The position numbers and the translations under genes are program-made. DNA of 35,259 bases from DATIYF01 sp035517775 (lineage in GTDB: Bacteria; Acidobacteriota; Terriglobia; Terriglobales; Acidobacteriaceae). Positions within the stretch are counted from its first letter, which is position 1; every line of letters starts with the position of its first letter. The notes below the pieces were generated by a model. That model was not told where the DNA came from and ran no database searches. It saw only the letters and a list, made by a program, of their open reading frames with translations. Positions 23,447 through 31,043 of this stretch are shown here, one piece after another. Location of the stretch: assembly GCA_035517775.1 (NCBI GenBank), contig DATIYF010000001.1, positions 1 to 35,259 on the forward strand, in the 5' to 3' direction.

Positions 23447-24838
23447 ATGATCTTACGCCTTAGGTACTACCGCTTCTGCCTCCGCCTGGTTGCCTATCTG
23501 CTTCCTTACCTGGCTTTCGAGCTGGGCTGGCGGGTGTGGGCTTTTTTCTGGCGGAGCGCCGGCCTGCCGGTGGATTTTTCCGCCTCCGGCCATTTCGGGC
23601 TGGCGGTGTTTGCCACCGCAGTCTGGGTGGCCATGGCGGAGCATTACCAGGTAACCAGCGTGGACGAGCTCTTCCGTGAACGCACCGGCACCCGCCGGGC
23701 CTTCAGCGCCTGCATCGCCACCTTCGCCCTGTTGCTTGCCGCCTTGTTCTTCCAGCACACCCTGATCTTTCCCCGCGGCCTGTTCGTGATTGGCATGGCC
23801 CTGCTCCTGCTGCTGGCCGTGCTCATGCGCATGGCGTTCCGCATTTACGTCAGGAAAAAGGTCGAGGAGGGCCGCCCGCTGCGACTCCTGGTGGTGGGGG
23901 CGGACCGGTATGCCCAGAAGGCGGCCTCCCGCCTTGAGGCCATGACCATCTGCTCCTGCCGGGTGGTCGGCTTCATCGGGGTGGAGGGCGGCGAAGTGAC
24001 GCTGGACGGCCAGCCGTTGTACAACCTCGAGGCGGTGCCCCGGCTCTCCGATGAGGGCGCCTTCGATGAGGTGGTCATCGCGCTCCATCCCGCACAGTTT
24101 CATCAGATCCCGAAGATTTTGAGCGCCCTCGACCGGCTCAGTCTTCCGCTGCGCGCCATCGTGGACCTGGGCGAAGGAGTGGTGGTGCGCGAGAGGCTGT
24201 TCCAGCTGGGGCGAATGCAGATGCTTGATCTGACCACCACCCCGGCCGAATCGCTCGACTATTCTTTGCTCAAGCGCGCCTTCGACGTGGTGTTCTCCGC
24301 TCTCGTGCTGGCGCTCGCCGCTCCCCTGCTGCTTGTGATTGCGCTGGCCACCCGGCTGACCTCGCCCGGCCCGGTCATGTTTGTGCAGGAGCGCGTAGGT
24401 CTGAATGGCAGGATCTTCCGCATGTACAAGTTTCGCACCATGCGCCCCGGTCCGGCCAGCGAAAGCGACACGGCCTGGACCCGCGAACATGACCCCCGTT
24501 GCACCCCGCTGGGCGCCTTGCTGCGAAAGTTGAGCCTGGATGAGCTGCCCCAGTTCTACAACGTGCTGCGCGGCGATATGAGCGTCGTCGGCCCTCGGCC
24601 CGAGCGCCCGCACTTCGTGCAGGTGTTCCTCAACGAGATCGCGCGTTACAACAACCGTCACTGGCTGAAGGTCGGCATAACCGGCTGGGCGCAGGTCCAC
24701 GGCTGGCGGGGAAACACCTCGATCGAAAAGCGCCTGGAATACGACATGTACTACGTGCAGAACTGGAGCCTGTCACTCGATCTCAAGATCATCGCCTTGA
24801 CCGTGCTGGGAGGAATTCTCAGCCGGAACGCCTACTGA
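23447..24838 (+). CDS. Undecaprenyl-phosphate sugar-1-phosphate transferase (WcaJ-like)
   Basis: This 463-residue membrane enzyme starts repeat-unit synthesis by moving a hexose-1-phosphate from a nucleotide sugar to undecaprenyl phosphate. Four N-terminal hydrophobic helices (about 10-130) precede a CoA-binding-like Rossmann segment (RLLVVGADRYAQKAA). Another helix near 285-305 comes before the catalytic bacterial sugar transferase domain: KFRTMRPG, LRKLSLDELPQFYNVL, GDMSVVGPRPERP and GITGWAQVHGWRG. The Asp-Glu of SLDELPQ is the catalytic pair. It belongs to the polyprenyl glycosylphosphotransferase group that includes WcaJ, WbaP and GumD; glucose or galactose is likely but not proven. A 203-bp gap with no gene precedes it, the largest gap inside the cluster, so an internal promoter is possible. 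TGGAG is 3 nt before the ATG. Confidence 0.92.
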   Translation: MILRLRYYRFCLRLVAYLLPYLAFELGWRVWAFFWRSAGLPVDFSASGHFGLAVFATAVWVAMAEHYQVTSVDELFRERTGTRRAFSACIATFALLLAALFFQHTLIFPRGLFVIGMALLLLLAVLMRMAFRIYVRKKVEEGRPLRLLVVGADRYAQKAASRLEAMTICSCRVVGFIGVEGGEVTLDGQPLYNLEAVPRLSDEGAFDEVVIALHPAQFHQIPKILSALDRLSLPLRAIVDLGEGVVVRERLFQLGRMQMLDLTTTPAESLDYSLLKRAFDVVFSALVLALAAPLLLVIALATRLTSPGPVMFVQERVGLNGRIFRMYKFRTMRPGPASESDTAWTREHDPRCTPLGALLRKLSLDELPQFYNVLRGDMSVVGPRPERPHFVQVFLNEIARYNNRHWLKVGITGWAQVHGWRGNTSIEKRLEYDMYYVQNWSLSLDLKIIALTVLGGILSRNAY

Positions 24839-24861
24839 ACCCGGCCCGGTCTTATCCAGCA

Positions 24862-25944
24862 ATGAAAAAAGCCCTCATCACCGGCGTCACCGGCCAGGAC
24901 GGCTCTTACCTGGCGGAGTTTCTTCTGGCCAAGGGATACGAAGTCCACGGCACCAAGCGCCGCTCCTCGCAGCTCAACACCGGGCGCATTGACCACCTGT
25001 ACCAGGATCCGCACGTCAAGCACCGCACCTTCCTGCTGCACTATTGCGACCTTACCGACTCGAACAGCGTCTTCAGCGTGATGCAGAAGGTGCGGCCCGA
25101 CGAGGTCTACAATCTGGGCGCGCAGAGCCATGTGGGCGTATCTTTCGAGCAGCCCGAGTACACCGCCGAAACCGACGCCCTGGGCACGCTGCGGGTGCTG
25201 GAAGCGATCCGCTCCCTGCGCCTGCAGGATAGCGTACGCTTCTATCAGGCTTCGACCTCAGAACTGTTCGGGCGGGCGCAGGAATTTCCTCAGCGCGAAA
25301 CTACCCCCTTCTATCCCCGTTCTCCTTACGCCGTCGCCAAGCTGTACGCCTACTGGATTACCATCAATTACCGCGAGGCCTACGGCCTGTACGCCTGCAA
25401 TGGAATCCTCTTCAACCATGAGTCTCCGGTCCGGGGCGAGACCTTTGTGACCCGCAAGATCACGCGCGGCCTGGCGCGCATCAAATACGGCCTGCAGGAT
25501 TGCCTCTACATCGGCAACTTCGAGGCCAGGCGCGACTGGGGACATGCCCGCGATTACGTGGAGATGCAATGGCTCATGCTGCAGCAGGAGCAGCCCGAGG
25601 ACTTCGTGATCGCCACCGGCGAGCAGCATTCGGTGCGGGAGTTCATCGAGGCGGTGGCCCAGGAGATGGAAATCTTCCTCGAGTGGCGCGGCCAGGGAAC
25701 CCATCGGGCCGGCTATGATGGACGCGGCCGTTGCATCATCCAGGTGGATCCGGTGTACTTCCGGCCCACCGAGGTGGATTCCCTGCTGGGGGATGCCGCC
25801 CGGGCCCGGCGCAAACTGGGCTGGGAGCCGAAGATCAGTTTTCGGGAATTAGTGGCCGAGATGGCCGGCGCCGACCTGGAGGCGGCCGAGCGCGAGCGCT
25901 TCGTCAAGGAGAACGGCTACAAGGTGTTTTCCTTCCAGGAATGA
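24862..25944 (+). CDS. gmd: GDP-mannose 4,6-dehydratase
   Basis: This 360-residue extended short-chain dehydrogenase converts GDP-D-mannose to GDP-4-keto-6-deoxymannose. The NADP motif is GVTGQDGSYLAE at residues 8-19. The catalytic set is visible in STSELFG and in SPYAVAK with Tyr156 and Lys160. Family-specific stretches include NLGAQSHVGVSFEQPEYT and FNHESPVRGETFVTRKITR (the usual form is SPRRGETF). The product is the substrate of the next gene, fcl, and also of perosamine-type aminotransferases like the one at 20053. The gene begins 23 nt after the initiating transferase and ends 1 nt before fcl. Confidence 0.97.
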   Translation: MKKALITGVTGQDGSYLAEFLLAKGYEVHGTKRRSSQLNTGRIDHLYQDPHVKHRTFLLHYCDLTDSNSVFSVMQKVRPDEVYNLGAQSHVGVSFEQPEYTAETDALGTLRVLEAIRSLRLQDSVRFYQASTSELFGRAQEFPQRETTPFYPRSPYAVAKLYAYWITINYREAYGLYACNGILFNHESPVRGETFVTRKITRGLARIKYGLQDCLYIGNFEARRDWGHARDYVEMQWLMLQQEQPEDFVIATGEQHSVREFIEAVAQEMEIFLEWRGQGTHRAGYDGRGRCIIQVDPVYFRPTEVDSLLGDAARARRKLGWEPKISFRELVAEMAGADLEAAERERFVKENGYKVFSFQE

Positions 25945-25945
25945 C

Positions 25946-26944
25946 ATGGAACTCGACGCCCCCATCTATGTTGCCGGTCACCGCGGTCTGGTGGGCTCGG
26001 CCCTGGTCCGCAGGTTGCACGCCGCCGGCTATCACAACCTGATCCTGCGCACCCGCGCCGAGCTCGACCTGGCTGACGCCCGGGCAGTCGCCGGCCTGTT
26101 CCAGTCCGAGCGCCCGCACTATGTCTTCCTCGCCGCCGCGCGCGTGGGCGGCATTCTGGCCAACCGCGACCGTCCCGCGGAATTCATCCGCGAAAACCTG
26201 TGCATCGAGACCAACGTGATCGAGCAGGCTCATCGCAGCGGGGTGCAGCGTCTGCTGTTTCTGGGCTCGAGCTGCGTGTACCCGCGCTGCGCCCCGCAGC
26301 CCATCTCCGAGGAGCAGCTTCTCGCCGGCCCGCTGGAGCTTACCAACCGCTCCTATGCCCTGGCCAAGATTGCTGGAATCGAATTGTGCTGGGCTTACAA
26401 TCGCCAGTATGGCACGCAATTTATCACTGCCATGCCGTCCAACCTATACGGCCCCAACGACCATTACGATGCCCACAGCTCCCACGTGGTGCCCGCCCTG
26501 ATCCGCAAGTTCGAGGCCGCGAAAAATTCCTCCGACCGCAAGGTGGTGATCTGGGGCAGCGGGACTCCGCGCCGTGAGTTTCTCTACAGCGACGATGCCG
26601 CCGATGCCTGTATCCACCTCATGAACCTCGGTGACAACGAATGGGCCGCCATTCTCGGCCCCTCCGCCCGCCCGCCTCTGGTCAACGTGGGCTGGGGGCA
26701 GGACATTAGCATCCGCGAGTTGGCGGAAATCATTGCCGAGACGGTGGGGGTGAAAAAAGATCTGGTGTTCGACCCCTCCAAGCCCGACGGCACTCCGCGC
26801 AAGCTGCTCGATGTCACCCTGATGGCCTCGCTGGGATGGAAGCCCAGCACCCGGCTGCGCTCCGGGCTGGCCGCCACCTACCAAGACTACTGCGCCCGCA
26901 GCGCCTGCGGCGCGCGCCAGCCAGTTGCCACCGAACCCCGCTGA
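25946..26944 (+). CDS. fcl: GDP-L-fucose synthase
   Basis: This 332-residue epimerase/reductase turns GDP-4-keto-6-deoxymannose into GDP-L-fucose with NADPH. The cofactor motif is GHRGLVGSAL, followed by AAARVGGILAN, the SSCVYPR strand and the catalytic pair Tyr137/Lys141 in YALAK. The segment AMPSNLYGPNDHYD and the later GSGTPRREFLYSDDAADAC are diagnostic for the family. ATG 25946 is one base after the gmd stop, with AGGA (25937-25940) 5 nt upstream, so gmd and fcl form a tightly coupled pair. L-fucose is therefore a predicted constituent of the polymer. Confidence 0.96.
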   Translation: MELDAPIYVAGHRGLVGSALVRRLHAAGYHNLILRTRAELDLADARAVAGLFQSERPHYVFLAAARVGGILANRDRPAEFIRENLCIETNVIEQAHRSGVQRLLFLGSSCVYPRCAPQPISEEQLLAGPLELTNRSYALAKIAGIELCWAYNRQYGTQFITAMPSNLYGPNDHYDAHSSHVVPALIRKFEAAKNSSDRKVVIWGSGTPRREFLYSDDAADACIHLMNLGDNEWAAILGPSARPPLVNVGWGQDISIRELAEIIAETVGVKKDLVFDPSKPDGTPRKLLDVTLMASLGWKPSTRLRSGLAATYQDYCARSACGARQPVATEPR

Positions 26945-26945
26945 C

Positions 26946-28154
26946 GTGAGTTCTCCTCGAATCCTGTTTTTCTCGCCTTTCTTTTACCCCGAGCCGATTT
27001 CCACCGGCCGGTACAACAGTTTTTTGGTGCAAGCCCTGGTGCGGCGCGGAGCTGGAGTCGAAGTTATCGCCTCCCACCCGCTGTATCCTTCCTGGCGGCC
27101 GGTCCGCTCCCGCAGCCGCCTGGAGGGAGTCTCCATCCATCGCGGCGGCGCCTGGGTACGCTATCCCCGGTCGCTGCTGCTTCGCCGGCTGGTATTTGAG
27201 TTCTGGTACGCCGCCTATGCCACCGTGAAAGCGTGGTCGCTGCGCAAGCGGGCCACCCTGGCCGTGGCTATTTTTCCTCCGGGACTGTTCTTCCTGTGCG
27301 TGAGCCGCCTGCTCCCTTCCTCCATGCGCAAGGTCGGCATTGTGCACGACCTGCAGAGAACGCTTGTCACCCAGGGCGAGGGATTCCTCCAGTCCCTGCT
27401 CGCCGCCACCGTCTGCCGGTTGGAAGGTAAGGCCTTCCGCGCCTGCGATCAGTTGATCGTTCTCTCCGAGGCCATGGCGCGCCACATGACTGCCCAGCAT
27501 GCCCTCGAGAACCAGCGGGTGGTGGTCTCCTATCCCTTCGTTACGGTGGACCCGGCAAAGACGGGCGTCAATCTGGCGCCCTTATTTTCACAGCTCGCGC
27601 AGCACGTGGTGTACTCCGGCGCGCTGGGGCGCAAGCAGAATCCATCGGGGCTATTCGAATTCTTTTGCACCGCCGCCCGCGAGCTGCCCGCGGTTGAGTT
27701 TCACATTTTTTCCGAGGGGCCGGGTTTTGAGGAGCTGCGGCGGCGTCCGCTGGGAGAGTTGGCGAACAAAATCCATCTCCATGATCTGGTCAGCGAGGCT
27801 GACCTGGAGGAGTTATACGCCCGTTCCACCGTCCAGGTAATACCGCAACTGGAGAGCAGCGCCGATGCCTGCCTGCCCTCGAAGCTGCCGAATATCTTGG
27901 CCATGGGCAGCGTGGTTCTGGGCATTGCTCCTCCGGCTTCCGAACTGGCGCGCATCGTCGGGCTCGCCGGCGCCGGCGTGGTTGCCCATTCCTGGGATAT
28001 GGCGGAACTGCTGGCCGCCCTGCGCCAAGCCCTGGCCCAAGCAAGGTCGCAGAGCCCGGAGCAACGGCGCGCGCTGGCTTCCGATTTCCTGGCGCGGCAG
28101 TTCAGCCTCGAATCTCTGGTCGAAAGTGTCATGGGCGCGGAGCGGCTGGCCTGA
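26946..28154 (+). CDS. WcaI-like family 4 glycosyltransferase
   Basis: This GT-B fold glycosyltransferase has 402 residues from GTG 26946. The N-terminus RILFFSPFFYPEPISTGRY is the WcaI-type acceptor domain, and IVHDLQRTLVTQGEG matches the following conserved region. The donor half has VYSGALGRKQNPSGLFEFF, IFSEGPGFEELRR and LESSADACLPSKLPNILAMG, with the Glu of the GT4 motif replaced by a Ser-Ala-Asp-Ala-Cys-Leu-Pro-Ser-Lys run, as in WcaI/WbuB-like enzymes. WbuB transfers L-fucose-type amino sugars, and being next to gmd-fcl suggests that this one transfers fucose; that is inference. GTG 26946 begins one base after the fcl stop; the longer frame from 26925 would overlap fcl. It is the last gene of the cluster and converges on the minus-strand ATPase. 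Confidence 0.88.
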   Translation: MSSPRILFFSPFFYPEPISTGRYNSFLVQALVRRGAGVEVIASHPLYPSWRPVRSRSRLEGVSIHRGGAWVRYPRSLLLRRLVFEFWYAAYATVKAWSLRKRATLAVAIFPPGLFFLCVSRLLPSSMRKVGIVHDLQRTLVTQGEGFLQSLLAATVCRLEGKAFRACDQLIVLSEAMARHMTAQHALENQRVVVSYPFVTVDPAKTGVNLAPLFSQLAQHVVYSGALGRKQNPSGLFEFFCTAARELPAVEFHIFSEGPGFEELRRRPLGELANKIHLHDLVSEADLEELYARSTVQVIPQLESSADACLPSKLPNILAMGSVVLGIAPPASELARIVGLAGAGVVAHSWDMAELLAALRQALAQARSQSPEQRRALASDFLARQFSLESLVESVMGAERLA

Positions 28155-28169
28155 CCTCCCTTGGCGCAC

Positions 28170-28730
28170 CTAACCATCTTTACCAGCCCTTCCTTCCCCA
28201 ATCTCCGCTGTGATTCGCCCCACCCGTTGCCCCACGCTGGCCGGCTCGATAAACACCAGTTCGAAGCCGAAGCCCCGGTAAATCTCCTCATGAATCCTCT
28301 CAAAGCGCAGCGTTTCCTCGAAGCTGATTCGCCGCGCCTCGGTCGGCGCAATGAATCCAAGATTGCGAATGAAGAAAACCCGATTTTCGTAAATAGCCTC
28401 CTTCCTGATGCGCTCCAGTTCTCCAGCCAGAAGGGGCGAATACGGATAACCGAGATAAACCGCCAGCGCCGCCGTGCACACGGCGCAACGGTCGTGAAAC
28501 TGGACCTCATCGCCCTGATCAGACGCTCGAATCTGGCGCTCTCTCTGCAGATTGGCGACCGCGTCTATGAACCAGGGCTGCATCCAGGGTTCTGCCGTCC
28601 CCTCCGCCTGCGCCGCGGCGATAATGTCTGTGGCCGCCTCTTCCACCACGCTGAACCCTTCGAGTTCCAGTTGGCGAATGATCGCAGTCTTCCCCGCGCC
28701 CGGCGCGCCAGTAATAATGAATCTCCTCAT
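28170..28730 (-). CDS. P-loop ATPase/kinase-like protein (AAA_28 type)
   Basis: This small P-loop protein has 186 residues. It has Walker A GAPGAGKT at 8-15 (Lys14) directly after the first strand RRFIIT, then VVEEAATDIIAA, FHDRCAVCTAALAVYLGYP as the Walker-B-like acidic strand, and LVFIEPA near the end. This matches the AAA_28 group of predicted nucleotide-dependent kinases; members are sometimes found with NadR-like or thymidylate-kinase-like folds. No substrate can be assigned. The start is set at 28730 because AAGGAAG precedes it closely and it gives the usual very short tail before the P-loop; upstream in-frame starts to 28814 add only low-complexity sequence. It converges with the last glycosyltransferase (15-bp gap) and is divergent from the methyltransferase gene. 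Confidence 0.75.
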   Translation of the reverse strand: MRRFIITGAPGAGKTAIIRQLELEGFSVVEEAATDIIAAAQAEGTAEPWMQPWFIDAVANLQRERQIRASDQGDEVQFHDRCAVCTAALAVYLGYPYSPLLAGELERIRKEAIYENRVFFIRNLGFIAPTEARRISFEETLRFERIHEEIYRGFGFELVFIEPASVGQRVGRITAEIGEGRAGKDG

Positions 28731-28834
28731 CTGGCTTCCTTCTCTCATTTTTGCCCTGAGCCGGCGAGGGCTTAGGATCCCGCCTTCGCCTGACCCGCTC
28801 TCCCCTTCTCTCACCGCTGCTTCTTCCTGAAGCT

Positions 28835-29596
28835 GTGCACTATACTCGCGTGGTGTTGCAAACCACGGCGGAAGGAACGTCTGCCCGTAAGGCCGTCTGC
28901 CCCGCCAATGCCTTCGCTGCAGAAGAAGCCAGAATCCGCGCCGCTTATGCCCGGCGCGGCAATCATCGAACGCCGCTCGCTGAGCCGGCTGGCCAATTCA
29001 ACCGGCAGCAGCGCGAGCGCATATTACTCGGCCTCCTCGCCGCGCAAGGCTTCGCGGAGTTGAAGAACAGCCGCATTCTTGAAATTGGCTGCGGAACCGG
29101 GGCCGGGCTGCGCGCCTTCGCCCGCTGGGGCGCCCGGCCGGAGAATCTCACCGGCGTGGACCTGCTGCCTGAACGCATCGCGGAAGCGCGGCGCCTATGC
29201 CCGCCCCAGATCAGCCTGAGCTGCGGCAGTGCCGCCCATCTCGAGTCCGCCGATGCCTCCTTCGACCTGGTCCTGCAATCCACCGTCTTCACTTCGATTT
29301 TGGATCTTGAGATGAAGCGCCAGGTGGCCCGCGAAATGCTGCGCGTGCTTCGCCCCGCCGGCCTGATCGTGTGGTACGACTTTCGCGTGAACAATCCGTG
29401 GAATCCGGATGTAAGAGGAGTCAAGCGGGGCGAAATCGCTCAGCTATTTCCGGGCTGCCAGATCACTCTGCGCCGGCTGACCCTGGCTCCGCCCCTGGGC
29501 CGTCTGGTCGCGCGGCTTTCGCCCTGGCTCTATCGCCGGCTCTCGACCATCAAGCCCCTGAGCACACATTATCTGGGAATGATTCGTAAGCCCTGA
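28835..29596 (+). CDS. Class I SAM-dependent methyltransferase
   Basis: This Methyltransf_11-type protein has up to 253 residues. Motif I is ILEIGCGTGAGLRAF, then LTGVDLLPERIAEAR (acidic residue binding the SAM ribose), FDLVLQSTVFTSI and MLRVLRPAGLIVWYDFR. The NNPWNPDVRGV segment and the C-terminal RLSPWLYRRLSTIKPLSTHYLG are seen in methyltransferases near lipid and glycan genes, but no substrate can be named. The start is doubtful: GTG 28835 is the longest frame, yet a -10-like TATACT (28841-28846) lies inside it and GTG 28853 would be exactly where a leaderless transcript starts. It converges with the CDP-alcohol transferase gene, with 15 bp between stops. Confidence 0.82.
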   Translation: MHYTRVVLQTTAEGTSARKAVCPANAFAAEEARIRAAYARRGNHRTPLAEPAGQFNRQQRERILLGLLAAQGFAELKNSRILEIGCGTGAGLRAFARWGARPENLTGVDLLPERIAEARRLCPPQISLSCGSAAHLESADASFDLVLQSTVFTSILDLEMKRQVAREMLRVLRPAGLIVWYDFRVNNPWNPDVRGVKRGEIAQLFPGCQITLRRLTLAPPLGRLVARLSPWLYRRLSTIKPLSTHYLGMIRKP

Positions 29597-29611
29597 AGAT
29601 GCGGCCCGCTG

Positions 29612-30253
29612 CTATGCCGCCTGCGTGGCCTTAGCGCCGGCGGCCGCTTCCAGTTCACGCGTCCGGGTCCAGGTGTAGTGAATGCGGTGGATGACGGTGA
29701 TGGTGGAAAGCACCGCCACCAGCCAGAGCACGGGCGCCATGCGATTGAACAGCGCCCCAATGATCACCAGCACCAGGCGCTCCGGCCGCTCCATGAAGCC
29801 CACGCGGCAGGAGCCGATCAGCGACTCCGCCCGCGCCCGGCTGTAGCTGACCATGATGGCGCTGATGATGACCACGGCGGTTAGAATCACATAGAAAAAG
29901 CGGTCGCCCCGGGCGTAGAACACCAGCAGGCCGAGAAACTGCGAAGCATCACTGTAACGGTCCACCACAGAGTCGAAGAAGGCGCCGAAGCGGCTCACCC
30001 GGTTGCTGGCGCGGGCCACCCGCCCATCCACCAGGTCGAAAAAGCCCGAGGCAATGATGATCAGCCCGGCATAGCGGAACATGCGCGCCTGGTCATCGCC
30101 GTTGGCGTAGCCGAACATGAAGGCGGCCACGATGTTGACCACTAGCCCGAGGAAGGTCAGCACATTGGGATTGATTCGCGCCAGCGCCAGCCAGCGCACG
30201 ATCGCGTCGAGCACGGCTCCACAGCCACGGCCGACGGCGCTTGTCCAGGTCAT
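29612..30253 (-). CDS. CDP-alcohol phosphatidyltransferase, phosphatidylinositol-phosphate-synthase-like
   Basis: This integral membrane enzyme has 213 residues and about six helices. The family signature is complete: D73-x2-D76-G77-x2-A80-R81-x8-G90-x3-D94-x3-D98. The segment YSRARAESLIGSCRVGFMERPERL is the hallmark of the branch containing mycobacterial PgsA1 and archaetidylinositol-phosphate synthase, which join CDP-diacylglycerol to inositol-1-phosphate. Phosphatidylglycerophosphate synthases lack it. This predicts inositol-type phospholipids, unusual in Gram-negative bacteria. Its ATG overlaps the greA stop by one base (TGATG), so it should be co-transcribed and translationally coupled with greA. 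The substrate call rests on motifs only. Confidence 0.85.
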   Translation of the reverse strand: MTWTSAVGRGCGAVLDAIVRWLALARINPNVLTFLGLVVNIVAAFMFGYANGDDQARMFRYAGLIIIASGFFDLVDGRVARASNRVSRFGAFFDSVVDRYSDASQFLGLLVFYARGDRFFYVILTAVVIISAIMVSYSRARAESLIGSCRVGFMERPERLVLVIIGALFNRMAPVLWLVAVLSTITVIHRIHYTWTRTRELEAAAGAKATQAA

Positions 30254-30735
30254 CAGGCCTGCGCCCCGGCCTCATCGTGAATGGTGGTCAGGCGCAGCAC
30301 TTCCATCTCACGCTTGCCGTTGGGGGTGACCACTTCGGCGGTGTCACCCACTTTCTTATTAAGCAGGGCCCGCCCAATGGGGGAAGTGGTGGAAATCTTG
30401 CCTGCCGCCACGTCCGACTCTTCGCTGGTAACCAGCAGGTACTCAACTTCCTCATCCTTGGTGCTGTCGTAAACCCGCACCGTCGAGCCTAGCCCGACTT
30501 TATCTTTCGGAATATTGTTCAGGTTGATCAGCGAGAGGTCGGCCAGGCGCCTGCCCAGCTGGCGCAGGCGCGCCTTGACAAACTCCTGGCGCTGCTTGGC
30601 CATGTGATACTCGGCGTTTTCGCTCAGGTCGCCCAGCGCAATCGCCCGCTTCAGCTCCTTGGGAAGCTCATGGCTCAGCTCATGTTCCAGGGCGTTGATC
30701 TCGTCCTGCAGCTTTTTCTTGATGTGCTCCGTCAT
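30253..30735 (-). CDS. greA: Transcription elongation factor GreA
   Basis: This 160-residue cleavage factor rescues backtracked RNA polymerase. The N-terminal coiled coil carries the acidic tip GDLSENAEYHMAKQRQ (Asp36 and Glu39 correspond to the metal-coordinating Asp41/Glu44 of E. coli). The C-terminal FKBP-like domain includes GSTVRVYD and ISTTSPIGRALLNKKVGD. ATG 30735 gives the family's normal length; the in-frame upstream extension to 30798 runs through the promoter. Purine-rich GGGGGGCGAGC lies directly before the ATG. It is the first gene of a two-gene minus-strand unit with the CDP-alcohol transferase and is divergent from carD. Confidence 0.95.
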   Translation of the reverse strand: MTEHIKKKLQDEINALEHELSHELPKELKRAIALGDLSENAEYHMAKQRQEFVKARLRQLGRRLADLSLINLNNIPKDKVGLGSTVRVYDSTKDEEVEYLLVTSEESDVAAGKISTTSPIGRALLNKKVGDTAEVVTPNGKREMEVLRLTTIHDEAGAQA

Positions 30736-30748
30736 GCTCGCCCCCCGG

Positions 30749-30754
30749 ATTATA
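30749..30754 (-). promoter_or_regulatory. Consensus -10 box for greA
   Basis: TATAAT reads on the minus strand 13 nt upstream of the greA ATG, placing the transcript start about 7 nt before the start codon. The best -35 at 17 bp is GTTTCC, a weak match. The very short leader would contain only the 3' half of the G-rich ribosome-binding stretch. Confidence 0.45.
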
Positions 30755-30966
30755 AACCCATATCGCGCTGGGGAAACGGCGCACCGAAACCTATTCACTC
30801 ATGAATTCCGCTTTGGCAGTTCGGCGGGGGCCGCTGCAAGCCAGACTCATGCGATCCTGCAATATTCTATGTAAGTATAAGATGATAAACGATATGTTCT
30901 CGGCTAAGACTGGGCCGCACCGGTTTCTCCGCTGACCCCGCCCGCTTTCTCCCAACCTTCCCCAAA

Positions 30967-30995
30967 TTGCCTTCTTTCCCGCATTGGGATAAAAT
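30967..30995 (+). promoter_or_regulatory. Sigma70-type promoter for carD
   Basis: TTGCCT (30967-30972) and TAAAAT (30990-30995) are separated by 17 bp, matching 4 of 6 and 5 of 6 consensus bases. Transcription would start near 31002, leaving a leader of about 42 nt that contains the GGGGCGG ribosome-binding site. The AT-rich stretch at 30860-30900 between carD and greA holds further -10-like hexamers on both strands but no clear -35 partner. Confidence 0.6.
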
Positions 30996-31043
30996 AGAGG
31001 TGGTGTTTTTCCCTCGTTTCACCGACTTCCGGGGCGGTACTCA

